Shown: one piece after another, positions 35,344 to 44,590 of the stretch
How positions within the stretch are numbered: position 1 is the stretch's first letter
Layout of the letters: each line of letters begins with the position of its first letter
NCBI GenBank assembly: GCA_016715995.1
Contig: JADJXF010000009.1
Location: 186,001 to 250,000 of the forward strand
Origin: Flavobacteriales bacterium
GTDB lineage: Bacteria > Bacteroidota > Bacteroidia > Flavobacteriales_F > PHOS-HE28
Direction: 5' to 3'
Length of the DNA: 64,000 nt
Made by a program: the position numbers and the translations under genes
Notes under the pieces: generated by a model
The model's database searches: none
What the model was told of the DNA's origin: nothing
What the model saw: only the letters and a program-made list of their open reading frames with translations

Positions 35344-35436
35344 ACACAAGCCATCGATGTCCTTCACGACGAAGGCGTAGGCATCTGGGGCTACTTAAAC
35401 GATGAAGTCACGAATCATCGCCCTACCAGTTCTTAC

Positions 35437-35856
35437 TCACCGCACCCACGTCTGCGTTCTGAAGAAGAAGGCCACGTACCCGCGCACCTTCAGCTTCCCA
35501 TCCTCCAGCCACAGCTTGCAGTCGTACACCTTGCCCGTCTCGGGGTCGAGTATTGTGCCATCCTCCCATTCATCGCCATCGGCTTTCAGGCCGCGGATGA
35601 TCTCCAGGCCTACGATTCGTTGGTTCTTGCGGTCGCCGGGGCACTTCTCGCACACCTTCTCCAATTTGCTCTTGTCGTGCAGGTCAACGATGCGGCCGGT
35701 GAGCACACCCTGTTGCACGGAGATCTCCACCACGCTGCGCAGTTTGCCGGTATTGTCATCGATGGTGTTCCAGCGGCCAGCGAGCCCAGTGTGCGATGGG
35801 GGCTGAGCGGTTGATACGATAGGAGCGAGGAGGCAGGAGAGGAGCAAGGTTCTCAT
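35437..35856 (-). CDS. DUF2147 exported protein
   Basis: A 139-residue protein with a signal peptide (MRTLLLSCLLAPIVSTAQ, cleavage near 18). The mature part matches DUF2147: LAGRWNTIDDNTGKLRSVVE, LTGRIVDL, VCEKCPGD (two cysteines), ILDPETGKVYDCKLWLEDG, LKVRGYVAFFFRTQTW. This is a small lipocalin-like periplasmic family of unknown function, common in Bacteroidota and Proteobacteria. It starts 6 bases after the stop of the peptidase gene upstream, so it is the distal gene of that operon. Confidence 0.88.
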   Translation of the reverse strand: MRTLLLSCLLAPIVSTAQPPSHTGLAGRWNTIDDNTGKLRSVVEISVQQGVLTGRIVDLHDKSKLEKVCEKCPGDRKNQRIVGLEIIRGLKADGDEWEDGTILDPETGKVYDCKLWLEDGKLKVRGYVAFFFRTQTWVR

Positions 35857-35862
35857 GGTTGC

Positions 35863-38800
35863 TCAGAAACTACGGCCGATGGCCACAACGTATCGGAAGG
35901 CGAAATGGTCGGTCTCCGTTGCGGGAAGCGCCGATAGGAGCAGGGGCATGTCGAAGCGGATGGTGAGCGGCTTGATGTCGCTGAGCGGCCCCCAGCGCTT
36001 GATCGTGAGCGCGAAGCCTGCTCCGGCATCCGCTCGTGGCTCGGTGAATGCGAGCACGGTGCCGTCGCCGTCGATGCGTCGGTAGCCCATCATGCCCGCG
36101 TCGCCGAAGAGGTAGGCATCCAGGTGCAGGCTCTGCCCCAGCTTGCCCGGCCGGAAGCGCACCAGTCCGTCCAGGTCCAGTTCGCCGCTCACGCCCAGGC
36201 CGGTGTTGCCGAGGTAGGTGTACACCAGGTCGCCATTGGCATCCAGCTCGGGCGCGAGGTAGCCCGCGTAGCCGCGCAGGCCCAGACCGCCGCCATGCTG
36301 GAACGACATGGTCTCCGCACCGAAGCCGGTCCAGTCATAGGGCACGAATCCGATGCTGCGGACGTATTTGTCCTCCATCATCTCCTCGGGCGATGCGCCG
36401 GCGAGATAGAGGGCGCTCTCTCGCGGGTTCGCTCCGCTGCCGTATTGCGCGATCACGCGCGTGCGCAATTCGAGCGGCCCCTTCCGGTTGCTGTTGATTG
36501 CCGTGAGGCGCAGCCAGCCATAGCCGCTGGATGACCCCGGTGCGCTGTTGCGCGCCTCCAGGAGCAGGTTGCCGCGCGTGCCGCCCTTGCTGTATCGGTG
36601 ACGCAGGCTCAGGTTCAGCGAGGCGTTCAGCGCGTTCAGTTCCCATTGCTCCGGGTAGAGCAGGTACGTGAGGTCGGTGCTGTCCCGACGCCAGAAATAG
36701 AGCGCTTCCACCTGTGCTTCGGTGCGGTTGTTCGGCAACGCATAGGTGAAGCCGCCGCCGAATCGGTTCAAGCCGTCGAGCATCCGGGCATGCACGAACA
36801 CGGATGATCCACGCAGCAGTCGCTCCGTGCCGTTGGTGTAGCGGAAGTTGAACGAGATCGGGTCGAAGCCGGTGTCCGCGTTGCCAAGCGAATCCGCGGC
36901 GGGATTGTCCGATGGGCGCAGACGTTGGCCGAGGCCCGTGTTCACCCAGGCGCTCAGATGGAACCTGTGCTTGTAGCGTAAGTAGCTCCCGTTCGCATGG
37001 AAGCCCGCTTTCACGCCGTCGTAGCCGTTCCACCAGAGGTCGGGCCGCACGAATGCTTCATACACACGGCGATCGGGCAGGTTGCGGATGTGGTGGTCGA
37101 AGCTCACCTCGATGGGCACGGCGAGGTGATTGTTCAGCATGTAGCGGTCAGCGAGCCGGTTGGTCGGATCGATCGTGACCTCGGCGATGCCGGTGGGGAT
37201 GTCCATCTCAGCCAGATAATCGCGACGGAGCACGCCAAAGCCCGTCCACCGCGGAAGCAATGTGGCCGTGGTCTTCTTTTCGAACCAGCCGTTCGGGATG
37301 TGGAAGTCATGCACGCGGCCGTCCTTTGCGGTCACGCGCAGGTCGATGGGCATCTGCAGGCTTCCTTTTCTTCGGAGCAGGATCGTCTGCCCATTGTCGC
37401 GGTGGCGGCCGGTCACGCGCGTCACGGCATAATCAATCGTCTTGTCCGTTTCGATCCATTGGTCGAAGAACCAATTCAGGTCTGCTCCCGTGTGGTCGGT
37501 GAAGCTCTGCCGCATGTCCTCTACATAGGGGTGGCAGAGGTGCCATTGATAGAAGTAGTGGCGCATGGCGCTCAGGAAGAGCGAATCACCCAGCACGTAC
37601 TGCAGGTTGTACAGCATCACAGCCGTTTTCGAGTATGCGTGCCCGTAGCCGCCATAGCCTCGGCCTTCCCATTCCTCGAATTCGTCGCTGTGCGTGTTGA
37701 TGGGCGGCACGCGGTCGCGCACGGCATCGCGCTGATAGCCGTAATACACCTCGCTCTCTCGCGCCAGTTCGGGGAGGGTGTAGCGGCGCTCATAGTGTGT
37801 CCTCGGCTGCTCATTCACCATGGTGTCGCCATCGATGCGCTCCAGGCCCCAAGCGGTGAGGAACTGCGTGAATCCCTCGTCGAGCATGGCCCGGTAGGTC
37901 TCGTTGTTGCCCACCATTCCATAGAACCAGTTGTGGCCGATCTCATGCACGAAGAGCCCGCGGTAGTTGGGGTCGTTACCGCTGTCGAGCGTGAGCATGG
38001 GGTACTCCATGCCATCGCGCGCGTCGGCCACGATCATCTTGGGATGGATGTACATGCCGAAGGACTCGCTGTGGGCCTGGATCACCTTCGCGCAATAGTC
38101 GGCGGCGTTCTGCCATTTGCTCGCATGCGGCTCTTGCGCGAGCGCGATGCACTGCACGCCGTTCCATTCCGCCTCGCCGATCCGGTAGGTCGGGTCGGCC
38201 GTGAAGGCGAAGTCGTGCGTGTTCTCGCTGTGGAACCTCCAGGCCTTTCGCTTTCCTGGCACCGGCTCAATGATGGTGCTGGGTGGCTCGTTCCAAGGCT
38301 TGTCCTTGAAGCGACGGATGTCGAGCTGATCCCTCAGCTCGGGAGGCAGGCACTCCTGTGCGTTCTGCAGCACGCCCGTGGCATCGACGATGTAGTGGTG
38401 CGGCAGGTCGAGCGTGACATCGTAAGTGCCGTAGTCGCCATAGAACTCGCTGCCGAGATGCTGCTGGGTGTCCCATCCGAATTTCCGGTCGTACACCGCG
38501 ATGCGCGGGTACCAATGGACGCCGTCATAGTGCTTCCAGCCCCATGCATCGAAGAGCTTCATGCGGCGCGGCACCGCCTTGCTCCAATGCGTGGTGAAGG
38601 CGATGCGGAACGTCGCACGTTCGCCCGGAGGAAGCGGTTGATTGAGCCAGGCTTTCAGCACCGTGTTGTCCTGCTCGGTGCGTAAGCTGTCGCCTTCAGC
38701 CAGCAGGCTTGTGACCCGTGTGCCAGCATAGGGCAGGCCCTCATATCGGCGCATATCCCACCCTTCCGCCTCCATCTTCTCCTCGAGGTGCGAGCCGTTC

Positions 38801-39090
38801 ACATAGGCCTCTTGGTAGAGGTGGAAGAAGACGTGGCGCAGGGTATCGGGTGAGTTATTCCAGTAGTGGAGCGTGAGCTCACCGGTGAGCGCATCGGTCT
38901 CGTCGTCCAGATGGGCATCGATGACGTAGTGAACGTCCTGCTGCCAATAGCCTTCGCGCGGCGGGCGGTTCTTCCAGTAGTGCGGATTGTCGGCGTTGCG
39001 GTAGGTGTTCGGTGGACGGCGGTCATCGAACCGCTGGGCCGGTGCCAGCGCATCGATGGCGATGGCGGGCAACAGGAGGAATAGTCGCAT
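35863..39090 (-). CDS. M1-family metallopeptidase fused to a C-terminal outer-membrane barrel
   Basis: A 1075-residue exported protein (signal MRLFLLLPAIAIDALAPA). Residues ~40-610 match M1 aminopeptidases: an N-terminal beta domain (VHYVIDAHLDDETDALTGEL), the zinc site HEIGHNWFYGMVGNNE near 382, with the third ligand Glu in AMLDEGFTQFL near 405, and a helical region to ~640. No GAMEN exopeptidase motif is obvious; PMLTLDSGNDPN stands at about that position, as in divergent M1 members. The last ~400 residues are amphipathic beta strands with polar turns, ending in AFRYVVAIGRSF; a terminal Phe is typical of BAM-inserted barrels. It is therefore probably a surface-linked or periplasm-facing peptidase anchored by its own barrel. 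I chose ATG 39090; longer frames overlap the YihY gene. Confidence 0.85.
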   Translation of the reverse strand: MRLFLLLPAIAIDALAPAQRFDDRRPPNTYRNADNPHYWKNRPPREGYWQQDVHYVIDAHLDDETDALTGELTLHYWNNSPDTLRHVFFHLYQEAYVNGSHLEEKMEAEGWDMRRYEGLPYAGTRVTSLLAEGDSLRTEQDNTVLKAWLNQPLPPGERATFRIAFTTHWSKAVPRRMKLFDAWGWKHYDGVHWYPRIAVYDRKFGWDTQQHLGSEFYGDYGTYDVTLDLPHHYIVDATGVLQNAQECLPPELRDQLDIRRFKDKPWNEPPSTIIEPVPGKRKAWRFHSENTHDFAFTADPTYRIGEAEWNGVQCIALAQEPHASKWQNAADYCAKVIQAHSESFGMYIHPKMIVADARDGMEYPMLTLDSGNDPNYRGLFVHEIGHNWFYGMVGNNETYRAMLDEGFTQFLTAWGLERIDGDTMVNEQPRTHYERRYTLPELARESEVYYGYQRDAVRDRVPPINTHSDEFEEWEGRGYGGYGHAYSKTAVMLYNLQYVLGDSLFLSAMRHYFYQWHLCHPYVEDMRQSFTDHTGADLNWFFDQWIETDKTIDYAVTRVTGRHRDNGQTILLRRKGSLQMPIDLRVTAKDGRVHDFHIPNGWFEKKTTATLLPRWTGFGVLRRDYLAEMDIPTGIAEVTIDPTNRLADRYMLNNHLAVPIEVSFDHHIRNLPDRRVYEAFVRPDLWWNGYDGVKAGFHANGSYLRYKHRFHLSAWVNTGLGQRLRPSDNPAADSLGNADTGFDPISFNFRYTNGTERLLRGSSVFVHARMLDGLNRFGGGFTYALPNNRTEAQVEALYFWRRDSTDLTYLLYPEQWELNALNASLNLSLRHRYSKGGTRGNLLLEARNSAPGSSSGYGWLRLTAINSNRKGPLELRTRVIAQYGSGANPRESALYLAGASPEEMMEDKYVRSIGFVPYDWTGFGAETMSFQHGGGLGLRGYAGYLAPELDANGDLVYTYLGNTGLGVSGELDLDGLVRFRPGKLGQSLHLDAYLFGDAGMMGYRRIDGDGTVLAFTEPRADAGAGFALTIKRWGPLSDIKPLTIRFDMPLLLSALPATETDHFAFRYVVAIGRSF

Positions 39091-39114
39091 CGGCAGAGGG
39101 CGAGAGTGCCCGGC

Positions 39115-39122
39115 CGAAGGTA
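39115..39122 (-). promoter_or_regulatory. -7-like box upstream of the peptidase gene
   Basis: TACCTTCG on the minus strand, 24 bases before the ATG at 39090 and just past the YihY stop codon. Confidence 0.4.
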
Positions 39123-39131
39123 TCCGTTCGG

Positions 39132-40091
39132 TCAGGATGCGGCCTCGTCGCGCACGCTGAGACGTTCGCTCCGCAAGCGCCGCGCCCGGGCAATGCTGGT
39201 ATTGAGCTCGTATCCCACGAGCACGGCGATCATGTTCAGGTAGATCCAGAACTGGACGGCCAGGATGGCGCCGATGGACCCGTACAGCGCGTTGTAATTC
39301 GTGATATTGCTGAACATGTAGGCCAGGGCCTGCGACACGATCAGGACCAGAACGACCGCCAGAAGGACGCCGGGCGATATCCACCTGAATCTGCGCGACG
39401 TAGGGTCACCGGCGTTGTAAAGCAGCGAGACGAAGGTGATGACCACCAGGATGGAGATGAGCCATTTCAGGGCGAAGACCGCGTACACCTGTAGTTCATT
39501 GGCGAAGAAGTCGATCCCGTTCAACCAGCGGATCACCACGCCGCCAAGGGTGAGCAGAGGAATCGCGATGATGGTGAGCAGGGTGAGCGCCACCAGAAGG
39601 CCGAGGCTTAGCAGGCGCTGCTTGAACGGGCTGTGCCATTTGAGGTGGTTGCTGCTCTCGCTGAATCCGGCCATGATGGCGTCGATGCTGTTGCTGGCGA
39701 GGTATAGGCCGATGATGAAGCTGACGGAGAGCAGGGTTCCGTGCTTCTTCACCACAAGGTCCTCCAAGGTGCTGTTGATGAACTTGAACACCTCCAGCGG
39801 CATCATGTCATGGAAGATGGCGAGCAGTCGGGCCTGGAAATCCTCAATGGGTACGTAGGGGATAAGCGTGAGCAGCACGATCACAGCGGGGAAGAAGGCC
39901 AGGAACAGCTTGAAGGAGATGGCCGAGGCCCGCGTGATGATGTGCCCTTTGGAGAGCGCCCCGATGAAGAAACGGGTGATCTGGTACAGGTCGAAGCCCT
40001 CGAAACCCGGTGGCTCGATCCGTTTGGACCAATGGACGAGCTTGCGGAAGGCTCGCGAGTAAAGGATCCTGCGTCGCAGCCGCCTGATCAT
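39132..40091 (-). CDS. YihY/BrkB-family inner-membrane protein
   Basis: A 319-residue membrane protein with six predicted helices. Family landmarks are ASAISFKLFLAFFPAVIVLL (first helix), NSTLEDLVVKKHGTLLSVSF, LYLASNSIDAIMAGFSES, and the last NYNALYGSIGAILAVQFWIYL. The YihY/UPF0761 family was once called ribonuclease BN, a name now considered wrong; its function is not settled. It is 3 bases downstream of nadC and in the same direction. The DUF4783-nadC-yihY order recurs in Bacteroidota (family knowledge). Confidence 0.9.
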   Translation of the reverse strand: MIRRLRRRILYSRAFRKLVHWSKRIEPPGFEGFDLYQITRFFIGALSKGHIITRASAISFKLFLAFFPAVIVLLTLIPYVPIEDFQARLLAIFHDMMPLEVFKFINSTLEDLVVKKHGTLLSVSFIIGLYLASNSIDAIMAGFSESSNHLKWHSPFKQRLLSLGLLVALTLLTIIAIPLLTLGGVVIRWLNGIDFFANELQVYAVFALKWLISILVVITFVSLLYNAGDPTSRRFRWISPGVLLAVVLVLIVSQALAYMFSNITNYNALYGSIGAILAVQFWIYLNMIAVLVGYELNTSIARARRLRSERLSVRDEAAS

Positions 40092-40094
40092 GGC

Positions 40095-40937
40095 TCACAT
40101 CGCTTTCAGGCTCAGGTCCACGCTGGGCGCGCTGTGGGTGAGGGCGCCCACACTGATGAAATCCACGCCGGTCTCGGCGTAGTCGCGCACGGTGGCGAGC
40201 GTGATTCCTCCAGAAGCCTCGGTCTCGAAACGCCCGCCGACAAGTTCCACTGCCTTGGATAGCAGTCGAACCGGGAAGTTGTCGAGCATCACACGGTGTA
40301 CCCGGTCGGTCAAGAGCACCTGCTCCAGTTCGGCGAGGTCGCGCACCTCCACCTCGATCTTCAGGTCTAGCCCCGTGCGTTCGAGATACGCATGCGCCGC
40401 CGCGATGGCCTGCGGGATCCCTCCGCACATATCGTGGTGGTTGTCCTTGATCAAAATCATGTCGTACAAACCATGCCGGTGATTCCTACCACCGCCTAGG
40501 TGCACCGCCCATTTCTCAAGCGCGCGCAAGGTGGGCGTGGTCTTGCGCGTATCAAGGATGGTGCAGTTGGTGCCCGCAACGGCTTCGACATACCGCCGTG
40601 TCAGGGTGGCTATGCCGCTGAGGCGCTGCATGAAATTGAGGAGCACGCGCTCTACCATCAGGATGGAGCGCTGAGGCCCCACGAGATGGAACGCCACGTC
40701 GCCGACATTCATTCGCGCGCCATCCAACAAGTAAGGGCGAAGGTGAAGCGCGGAGTCGAAGCGTGCGGCTACGGTTGCGGCGAGTTCAACGCCGGCCAGG
40801 ATGCCCTCCTGCTTTACCAGAAGCCGGGCCGAACCCCTTGCCCCCTCAGGGATGGTGGCCAAGCTTGTGTGATCACCGGTGCCGATATCCTCGCGCAGCG
40901 CACGGTCAATCAATTCCTCGGTGCCGGGGAGCAGCAC
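40095..40937 (-). CDS. nadC: Nicotinate-nucleotide diphosphorylase (carboxylating)
   Basis: A 280-residue quinolinate phosphoribosyltransferase that converts quinolinate and PRPP to nicotinate mononucleotide in de novo NAD synthesis. Signature segments: EDIGTGDHTS near residues 16-25, LNFMQRLSGIATLT, TILDTRKTTPTLRALEKWAV, GGGRNHRHGLYDMILIKDNH, VEVEVRDLAE-type segment and GGITLATVRDYAETGVDFIS. Length is normal. The likely start is GTG 40937, two bases after the DUF4783 stop, as no ATG lies in frame nearby. Tight spacing with DUF4783 upstream and yihY downstream suggests one operon. Confidence 0.95.
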   Translation of the reverse strand: MLLPGTEELIDRALREDIGTGDHTSLATIPEGARGSARLLVKQEGILAGVELAATVAARFDSALHLRPYLLDGARMNVGDVAFHLVGPQRSILMVERVLLNFMQRLSGIATLTRRYVEAVAGTNCTILDTRKTTPTLRALEKWAVHLGGGRNHRHGLYDMILIKDNHHDMCGGIPQAIAAAHAYLERTGLDLKIEVEVRDLAELEQVLLTDRVHRVMLDNFPVRLLSKAVELVGGRFETEASGGITLATVRDYAETGVDFISVGALTHSAPSVDLSLKAM

Positions 40938-40939
40938 GA

Positions 40940-41338
40940 TCAGAAGTCGTTCTTGCTGTCCTCGATTCGGAGCGACTTCAGCTGGAATGCGTCGCCTATC
41001 CGCTTCAGGAAGAAGGTGGTCCGGTAGTAAGCATTGCGGGTCCGCAGGATGCCGATGAAGTACTTGTCACCGCTCTTGCTCACCCCGCTGTGCTCGATCA
41101 CCATGTCAACCGGCGGATTCTCGTTGAAGAACTTCCGCATGATTTGTTCCGCCTGCGCTTTGCTGTACACGTCGGAGTTCGCTTTCACCGTCAGATCGAT
41201 GTTCGCGATGAAATGCGCGGCGAGTGCAGCAGGATCGCCGGTCTTGAGCGCATCCACCACCTGATCCTTCACGGCATCCTGGGCGAAAGCGCTGGATACG
41301 AGCAGGACGGCGACGAAGGAGAATGCGCTACGGATCAT
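40940..41338 (-). CDS. DUF4783 exported protein
   Basis: A 132-residue protein with a signal peptide (MIRSAFSFVAVLLVSSAFAQ). The mature part matches DUF4783: VVDALKTGDPAALAAHF, IDLTVKANSDVYSKAQAEQI, MRKFFNENPP, and a C-terminal beta region ending SLRIEDSKND. The fold is NTF2/SnoaL-like by pattern. The function is unknown, but the gene is commonly linked to nadC in Bacteroidota, as here. I chose the internal ATG at 41338 because it begins a proper signal peptide; a frame from 41380 adds 14 polar residues before it. Confidence 0.85.
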   Translation of the reverse strand: MIRSAFSFVAVLLVSSAFAQDAVKDQVVDALKTGDPAALAAHFIANIDLTVKANSDVYSKAQAEQIMRKFFNENPPVDMVIEHSGVSKSGDKYFIGILRTRNAYYRTTFFLKRIGDAFQLKSLRIEDSKNDF

Positions 41339-41422
41339 GGCGTGGAACTTTGTTGCGAATTTTGACAAATACCGGGCCACCGGATGCTGTAGCAGGCGAC
41401 CAAATTACCAACACCCACGGCA

Positions 41423-41884
41423 TTGAGGATCAGGATCATCATGGTCGGCCGAACCGGGCGCGGACCCGCCAGGGAACTCATGGAGGAGTATCTGGGCCGG
41501 TTGGAACGCATGGCCTCGGCGGAGCTTGTGGTGGTGCCGGAGGCCGGTACTGGTGATGCTGCCCACCAGCAGCGGGTGGAGCAGCAGCGGCTGTTGGAGG
41601 CCATCAAGCCCGGGGAGCGTGTCATCGTACTTGATGAGCGCGGCCAGGAACTGAGCAGCCCGGAGTTCGCCCAGCGACTGGGCGCTTGGCGCGATCAAGG
41701 AGTGCGGCAGGTGGCCTTCGTCATCGGTGGCGCGTACGGCCATGCCGAGACCATGCGCGCTGAGGCGGATCTCGTGCTGGCACTGTCTCGGATGACCTTC
41801 CCGCATCAGTTCGTCCGCGCCATCCTCGCGGAACAGCTCTACCGCGCCTTCGCCATCCTGAACCGGCTTCCATATCATCACTAG
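41423..41884 (+). CDS. rlmH: 23S rRNA (pseudouridine1915-N3)-methyltransferase
   Basis: A 153-residue SPOUT-class methyltransferase that modifies pseudouridine 1915 in helix 69 of 23S rRNA. Family landmarks: the opening MRIRIIMVGRT, VIVLDERGQELSSPEFA, the knot motif FVIGGAYGH, and LALSRMTFPHQFVRAILAEQ with the C-terminal LPYHH. The start is TTG 41423, which keeps the first beta strand and gives the normal length; the next ATG (41441) would remove it. It overlaps the convergent glycosyltransferase by 4 bases at the stop codons. Confidence 0.95.
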   Translation: MRIRIIMVGRTGRGPARELMEEYLGRLERMASAELVVVPEAGTGDAAHQQRVEQQRLLEAIKPGERVIVLDERGQELSSPEFAQRLGAWRDQGVRQVAFVIGGAYGHAETMRAEADLVLALSRMTFPHQFVRAILAEQLYRAFAILNRLPYHH

Positions 41885-42996
41885 CGCTCCTCGGGAAAGG
41901 GCAATGGCCCTTCGATCCCCGCTGCATCGAGCTTGGCTCGGAGCATCATCACGCTGATGTATTCTCCGTTCAGCCGGAGCCTGATTCTGCCTGGCCACGC
42001 CTTCTGCATCCTACCCATTACATGGTCGATGGTGAGATGCGAATCATAGTAGGCCTGCATTGAGGCCCGCATGCGGTCGATGTCATGCTGGGGCATGCTC
42101 AACGCGCGTTCAACGGCCGCCACGAGATCATCCTCCGTGCGGTAGGCGATGCACTCCACGCCGTCGCGCAAGGGCGGGTCGAAGAGATGCCCGTATTGAA
42201 GGATGGGGATGGAGCCGGCGAAGATGGCCTCCACCACGTTGTGGCACAGGGGCATGACCACTCCCGACGGCGCAAGGAAGAAGTCGAAGCCGCGCAGGAT
42301 ATGGATCACGTCCACTGTGCTGATGTACATCTCGCTCCTCGGCACCAGGACGATCGGTTGGCCGGGCCGGGTGGTGATCTCATCGCTGCGGGTGGGCCAA
42401 TGGATCCGTTCGGGCATGCGTTGCCGCAGCACATTGAGCGTATGGGTGCGCGAGAAGCAACCGAAGACACGCTCGGGCTCATCCCGATCGTACGCTTGAG
42501 GCTCCATGTTGCCGAAGAAGAATAGGCCCCGCTCACGCTTCCGTTCACGTTGCTGGTCCAGGGCGCGCACGGAGACTAAATACTGCGCATCCATCATGGG
42601 CATGGGTCCCCGGATACCCTCCTCGGATGTGCCCGGCAGGTCGAAATAGTCAGCATCCAGGCGGAAATGGGGACGGTCGGTATCCTGGTCCGTGATGAGC
42701 CACGATTCGGTGGGAAACCTTGAAGCCTTGCGGTAGAAAGCGAACGTCGGGTTCCATCGGAACATGATGTTCGATGCCCAGCAGCCCACGAAGCTGAAGC
42801 GATGCCGGACATGGACCTGAAAGCCCTTGACCTGGAGGAAAACCACCAGGATGTGGAGGTATCGGTGCCACAGGTTGTCACGCACATCAATCAGCGCGAC
42901 CGGGCCTCGGCGGGCGGTCCGACGGCGGAACCCAGCCACGTAGAGCGCCATGTTCACCAAGTACCAGCGGAGCGAGGAGATGGATCGGCGCAGCAT
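41881..42996 (-). CDS. Putative glycosyltransferase, exostosin-like
   Basis: A 371-residue protein. The N-terminal part contains basic and hydrophobic segments (SSLRWYLVNMALYVAGF) and VALIDVRDNLWHRYLHILVV. The second half has LVPRSEMYISTVDVIHILRG, FDFFLAPSGVVMPLCHNVVE and IFAGSIPILQYG, which resemble the exostosin/GT47-type donor-binding region, where a family-typical E/D precedes the conserved small residues. I assign it with moderate certainty; it could belong to another GT-B family. It overlaps rlmH by 4 bases and is divergent from the membrane protein at 43085. It belongs to the second glycan cluster. Confidence 0.6.
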   Translation of the reverse strand: MLRRSISSLRWYLVNMALYVAGFRRRTARRGPVALIDVRDNLWHRYLHILVVFLQVKGFQVHVRHRFSFVGCWASNIMFRWNPTFAFYRKASRFPTESWLITDQDTDRPHFRLDADYFDLPGTSEEGIRGPMPMMDAQYLVSVRALDQQRERKRERGLFFFGNMEPQAYDRDEPERVFGCFSRTHTLNVLRQRMPERIHWPTRSDEITTRPGQPIVLVPRSEMYISTVDVIHILRGFDFFLAPSGVVMPLCHNVVEAIFAGSIPILQYGHLFDPPLRDGVECIAYRTEDDLVAAVERALSMPQHDIDRMRASMQAYYDSHLTIDHVMGRMQKAWPGRIRLRLNGEYISVMMLRAKLDAAGIEGPLPFPEER

Positions 42997-43084
42997 GCTC
43001 GGCGGCGAAGGTGGGCAACGCCGGCAAAGGTGCCACGTCCCATAGGCATGAACACGCTCGCGCCCGGATAGCGAACTTTGGCGC

Positions 43085-44590
43085 ATGTCCCTGCTTTGGG
43101 TCTATTACCACGGATACGTGGACATCGAGTATTGGGAGTGGACCCTGGGATTGGTCTTCCTCTTCGTCATGTACGCATGGGCCGCACGTCAGAAAGGGAT
43201 GATGATCAAGAAGCATCCCGAGTACCGGCATTTCATCTACGGGCTGTTCGCCAAGGTGATAGGCGGCGTGACGTTCAGCCTCATCTACTTCTATTACTAC
43301 AAGGGCGGGGATACCATCGGGTACTTCTACTCGGCGGTTTCCATGAGCAACCTCGCGCAGTTGAACTTCCGCGATTTCCTGGCCGTCCTCTTCGGGCCCA
43401 ATGACCAGGAGCATCTTTCCTACTTCAACGAGAGCATCGGTTATCCCTATGGGTTCGTGTATAGCGAATCACGCGCCTTCTTCGTCGTCCGGCTCATTTC
43501 GCCGCTCGTGATGCTCACTTTCCACAGTTACCTGGTGACTACGCTGATTCTTTCGACGGTTTCCTACATCGGTATCTGGCGATGCTACCGCACTTTCGTT
43601 TCCTACTTCCCTTCGCTCACCAACAAGCTGGCGATCGCATTCCTCTACATGCCGTCGGTGATCTTCTGGGGATCGGCGATCATGAAGGACACCTTCACCC
43701 TCAGCGCGGCGTTCTGGTGGGTGCATTGTGTGGATGAGATCTTCTACAAGCATCGACGCGTCTTCTTCAACTCCTTAGGGCTCGTGGTCAGCGCCGCCTT
43801 CATGCTGATGATCAAGCCATACATCTTCATGGCGATCCTGCCCGTGACGATCCTCTGGTTGCTCTATTTCCAGGTCTCACGCATCCGCAGCGCGCTGGTC
43901 AAGTTCATCCTGATCCCGGCGAGCATCGGGCTGATGTTGGGGGCGTCGCTCTTCGTGCTCACCAAGCTGGGCAGCAACCTGGATAAGTTCTCGCTCGATC
44001 GCATGGTGGAGACCATTCAATCCACTCAAGGCGACATGGTGAAATCGGAGCAGTACGGGTCCAACTACTTCAATGTCGGTGAGATTGATGGGACCGTTGG
44101 GGGACTGCTTTCCAAGTTCCCGGTGGCTACGAACGCGGCTCTGTTCAGGCCTTATCTCTGGGAAAGCCGGTCGGTCGTGATGGTGCTCAGCGCGCTGGAG
44201 AACACCTGGCTCCTGGGATTCGTCATTCTTGTGCTGATCCGCACGCAAGTGCGGTTCTTCATTCGGGTGGTGCTGGGCAACCCGTTGGTGCTGATGACGT
44301 TCTCCTTCTCGGTGCTCTTTGCCTTCTTCATCGGCATCTCAACACCCAATTTCGGTGCCTTGGTACGGTTCAAGATTCCATTGGTGCCCATGATGGTGTC
44401 CTGCTTGTACATCGCGACCTTCCTGAACGCCAAGAGGCGGGAAGCAAAGCGGGAGGGCCGGTCGTTCGACCTGAGTGCCTATCGCAAAGGCGAACCGGAG
44501 AGGTCGCCGGATGCTCAGGAGACGGTGAAGAAGCCACCGGTCGAATCGATATTCAGTGGATGGACACGCACCGGCGTGGCACCCGGATGA
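43085..44590 (+). CDS. Polytopic membrane protein of the glycan cluster, possible polymerase
   Basis: A 501-residue protein with about ten hydrophobic segments spread across the chain and a charged cytoplasmic tail. A periplasmic-type loop between about residues 300 and 345 (KLGSNLDKFSLDRMVET and the NYFNVGEIDGTVGG part) separates two membrane blocks. The layout of many helices with one large loop resembles Wzy-type O-antigen polymerases, but I see no diagnostic motif, so this is only a possibility. Its stop codon overlaps the start of the following glycosyltransferase (ATGA), which ties it to glycan synthesis. It has a GAACTTTG sequence 4 bases upstream, one mismatch from the -7 consensus. 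Confidence 0.6.
   Translation: MSLLWVYYHGYVDIEYWEWTLGLVFLFVMYAWAARQKGMMIKKHPEYRHFIYGLFAKVIGGVTFSLIYFYYYKGGDTIGYFYSAVSMSNLAQLNFRDFLAVLFGPNDQEHLSYFNESIGYPYGFVYSESRAFFVVRLISPLVMLTFHSYLVTTLILSTVSYIGIWRCYRTFVSYFPSLTNKLAIAFLYMPSVIFWGSAIMKDTFTLSAAFWWVHCVDEIFYKHRRVFFNSLGLVVSAAFMLMIKPYIFMAILPVTILWLLYFQVSRIRSALVKFILIPASIGLMLGASLFVLTKLGSNLDKFSLDRMVETIQSTQGDMVKSEQYGSNYFNVGEIDGTVGGLLSKFPVATNAALFRPYLWESRSVVMVLSALENTWLLGFVILVLIRTQVRFFIRVVLGNPLVLMTFSFSVLFAFFIGISTPNFGALVRFKIPLVPMMVSCLYIATFLNAKRREAKREGRSFDLSAYRKGEPERSPDAQETVKKPPVESIFSGWTRTGVAPG

Noticed and set aside
36997..38685. 562-codon open frame opposite the M1 peptidase
   Set aside because: Antisense shadow; the peptidase zinc motif and signal peptide fix the coding strand.
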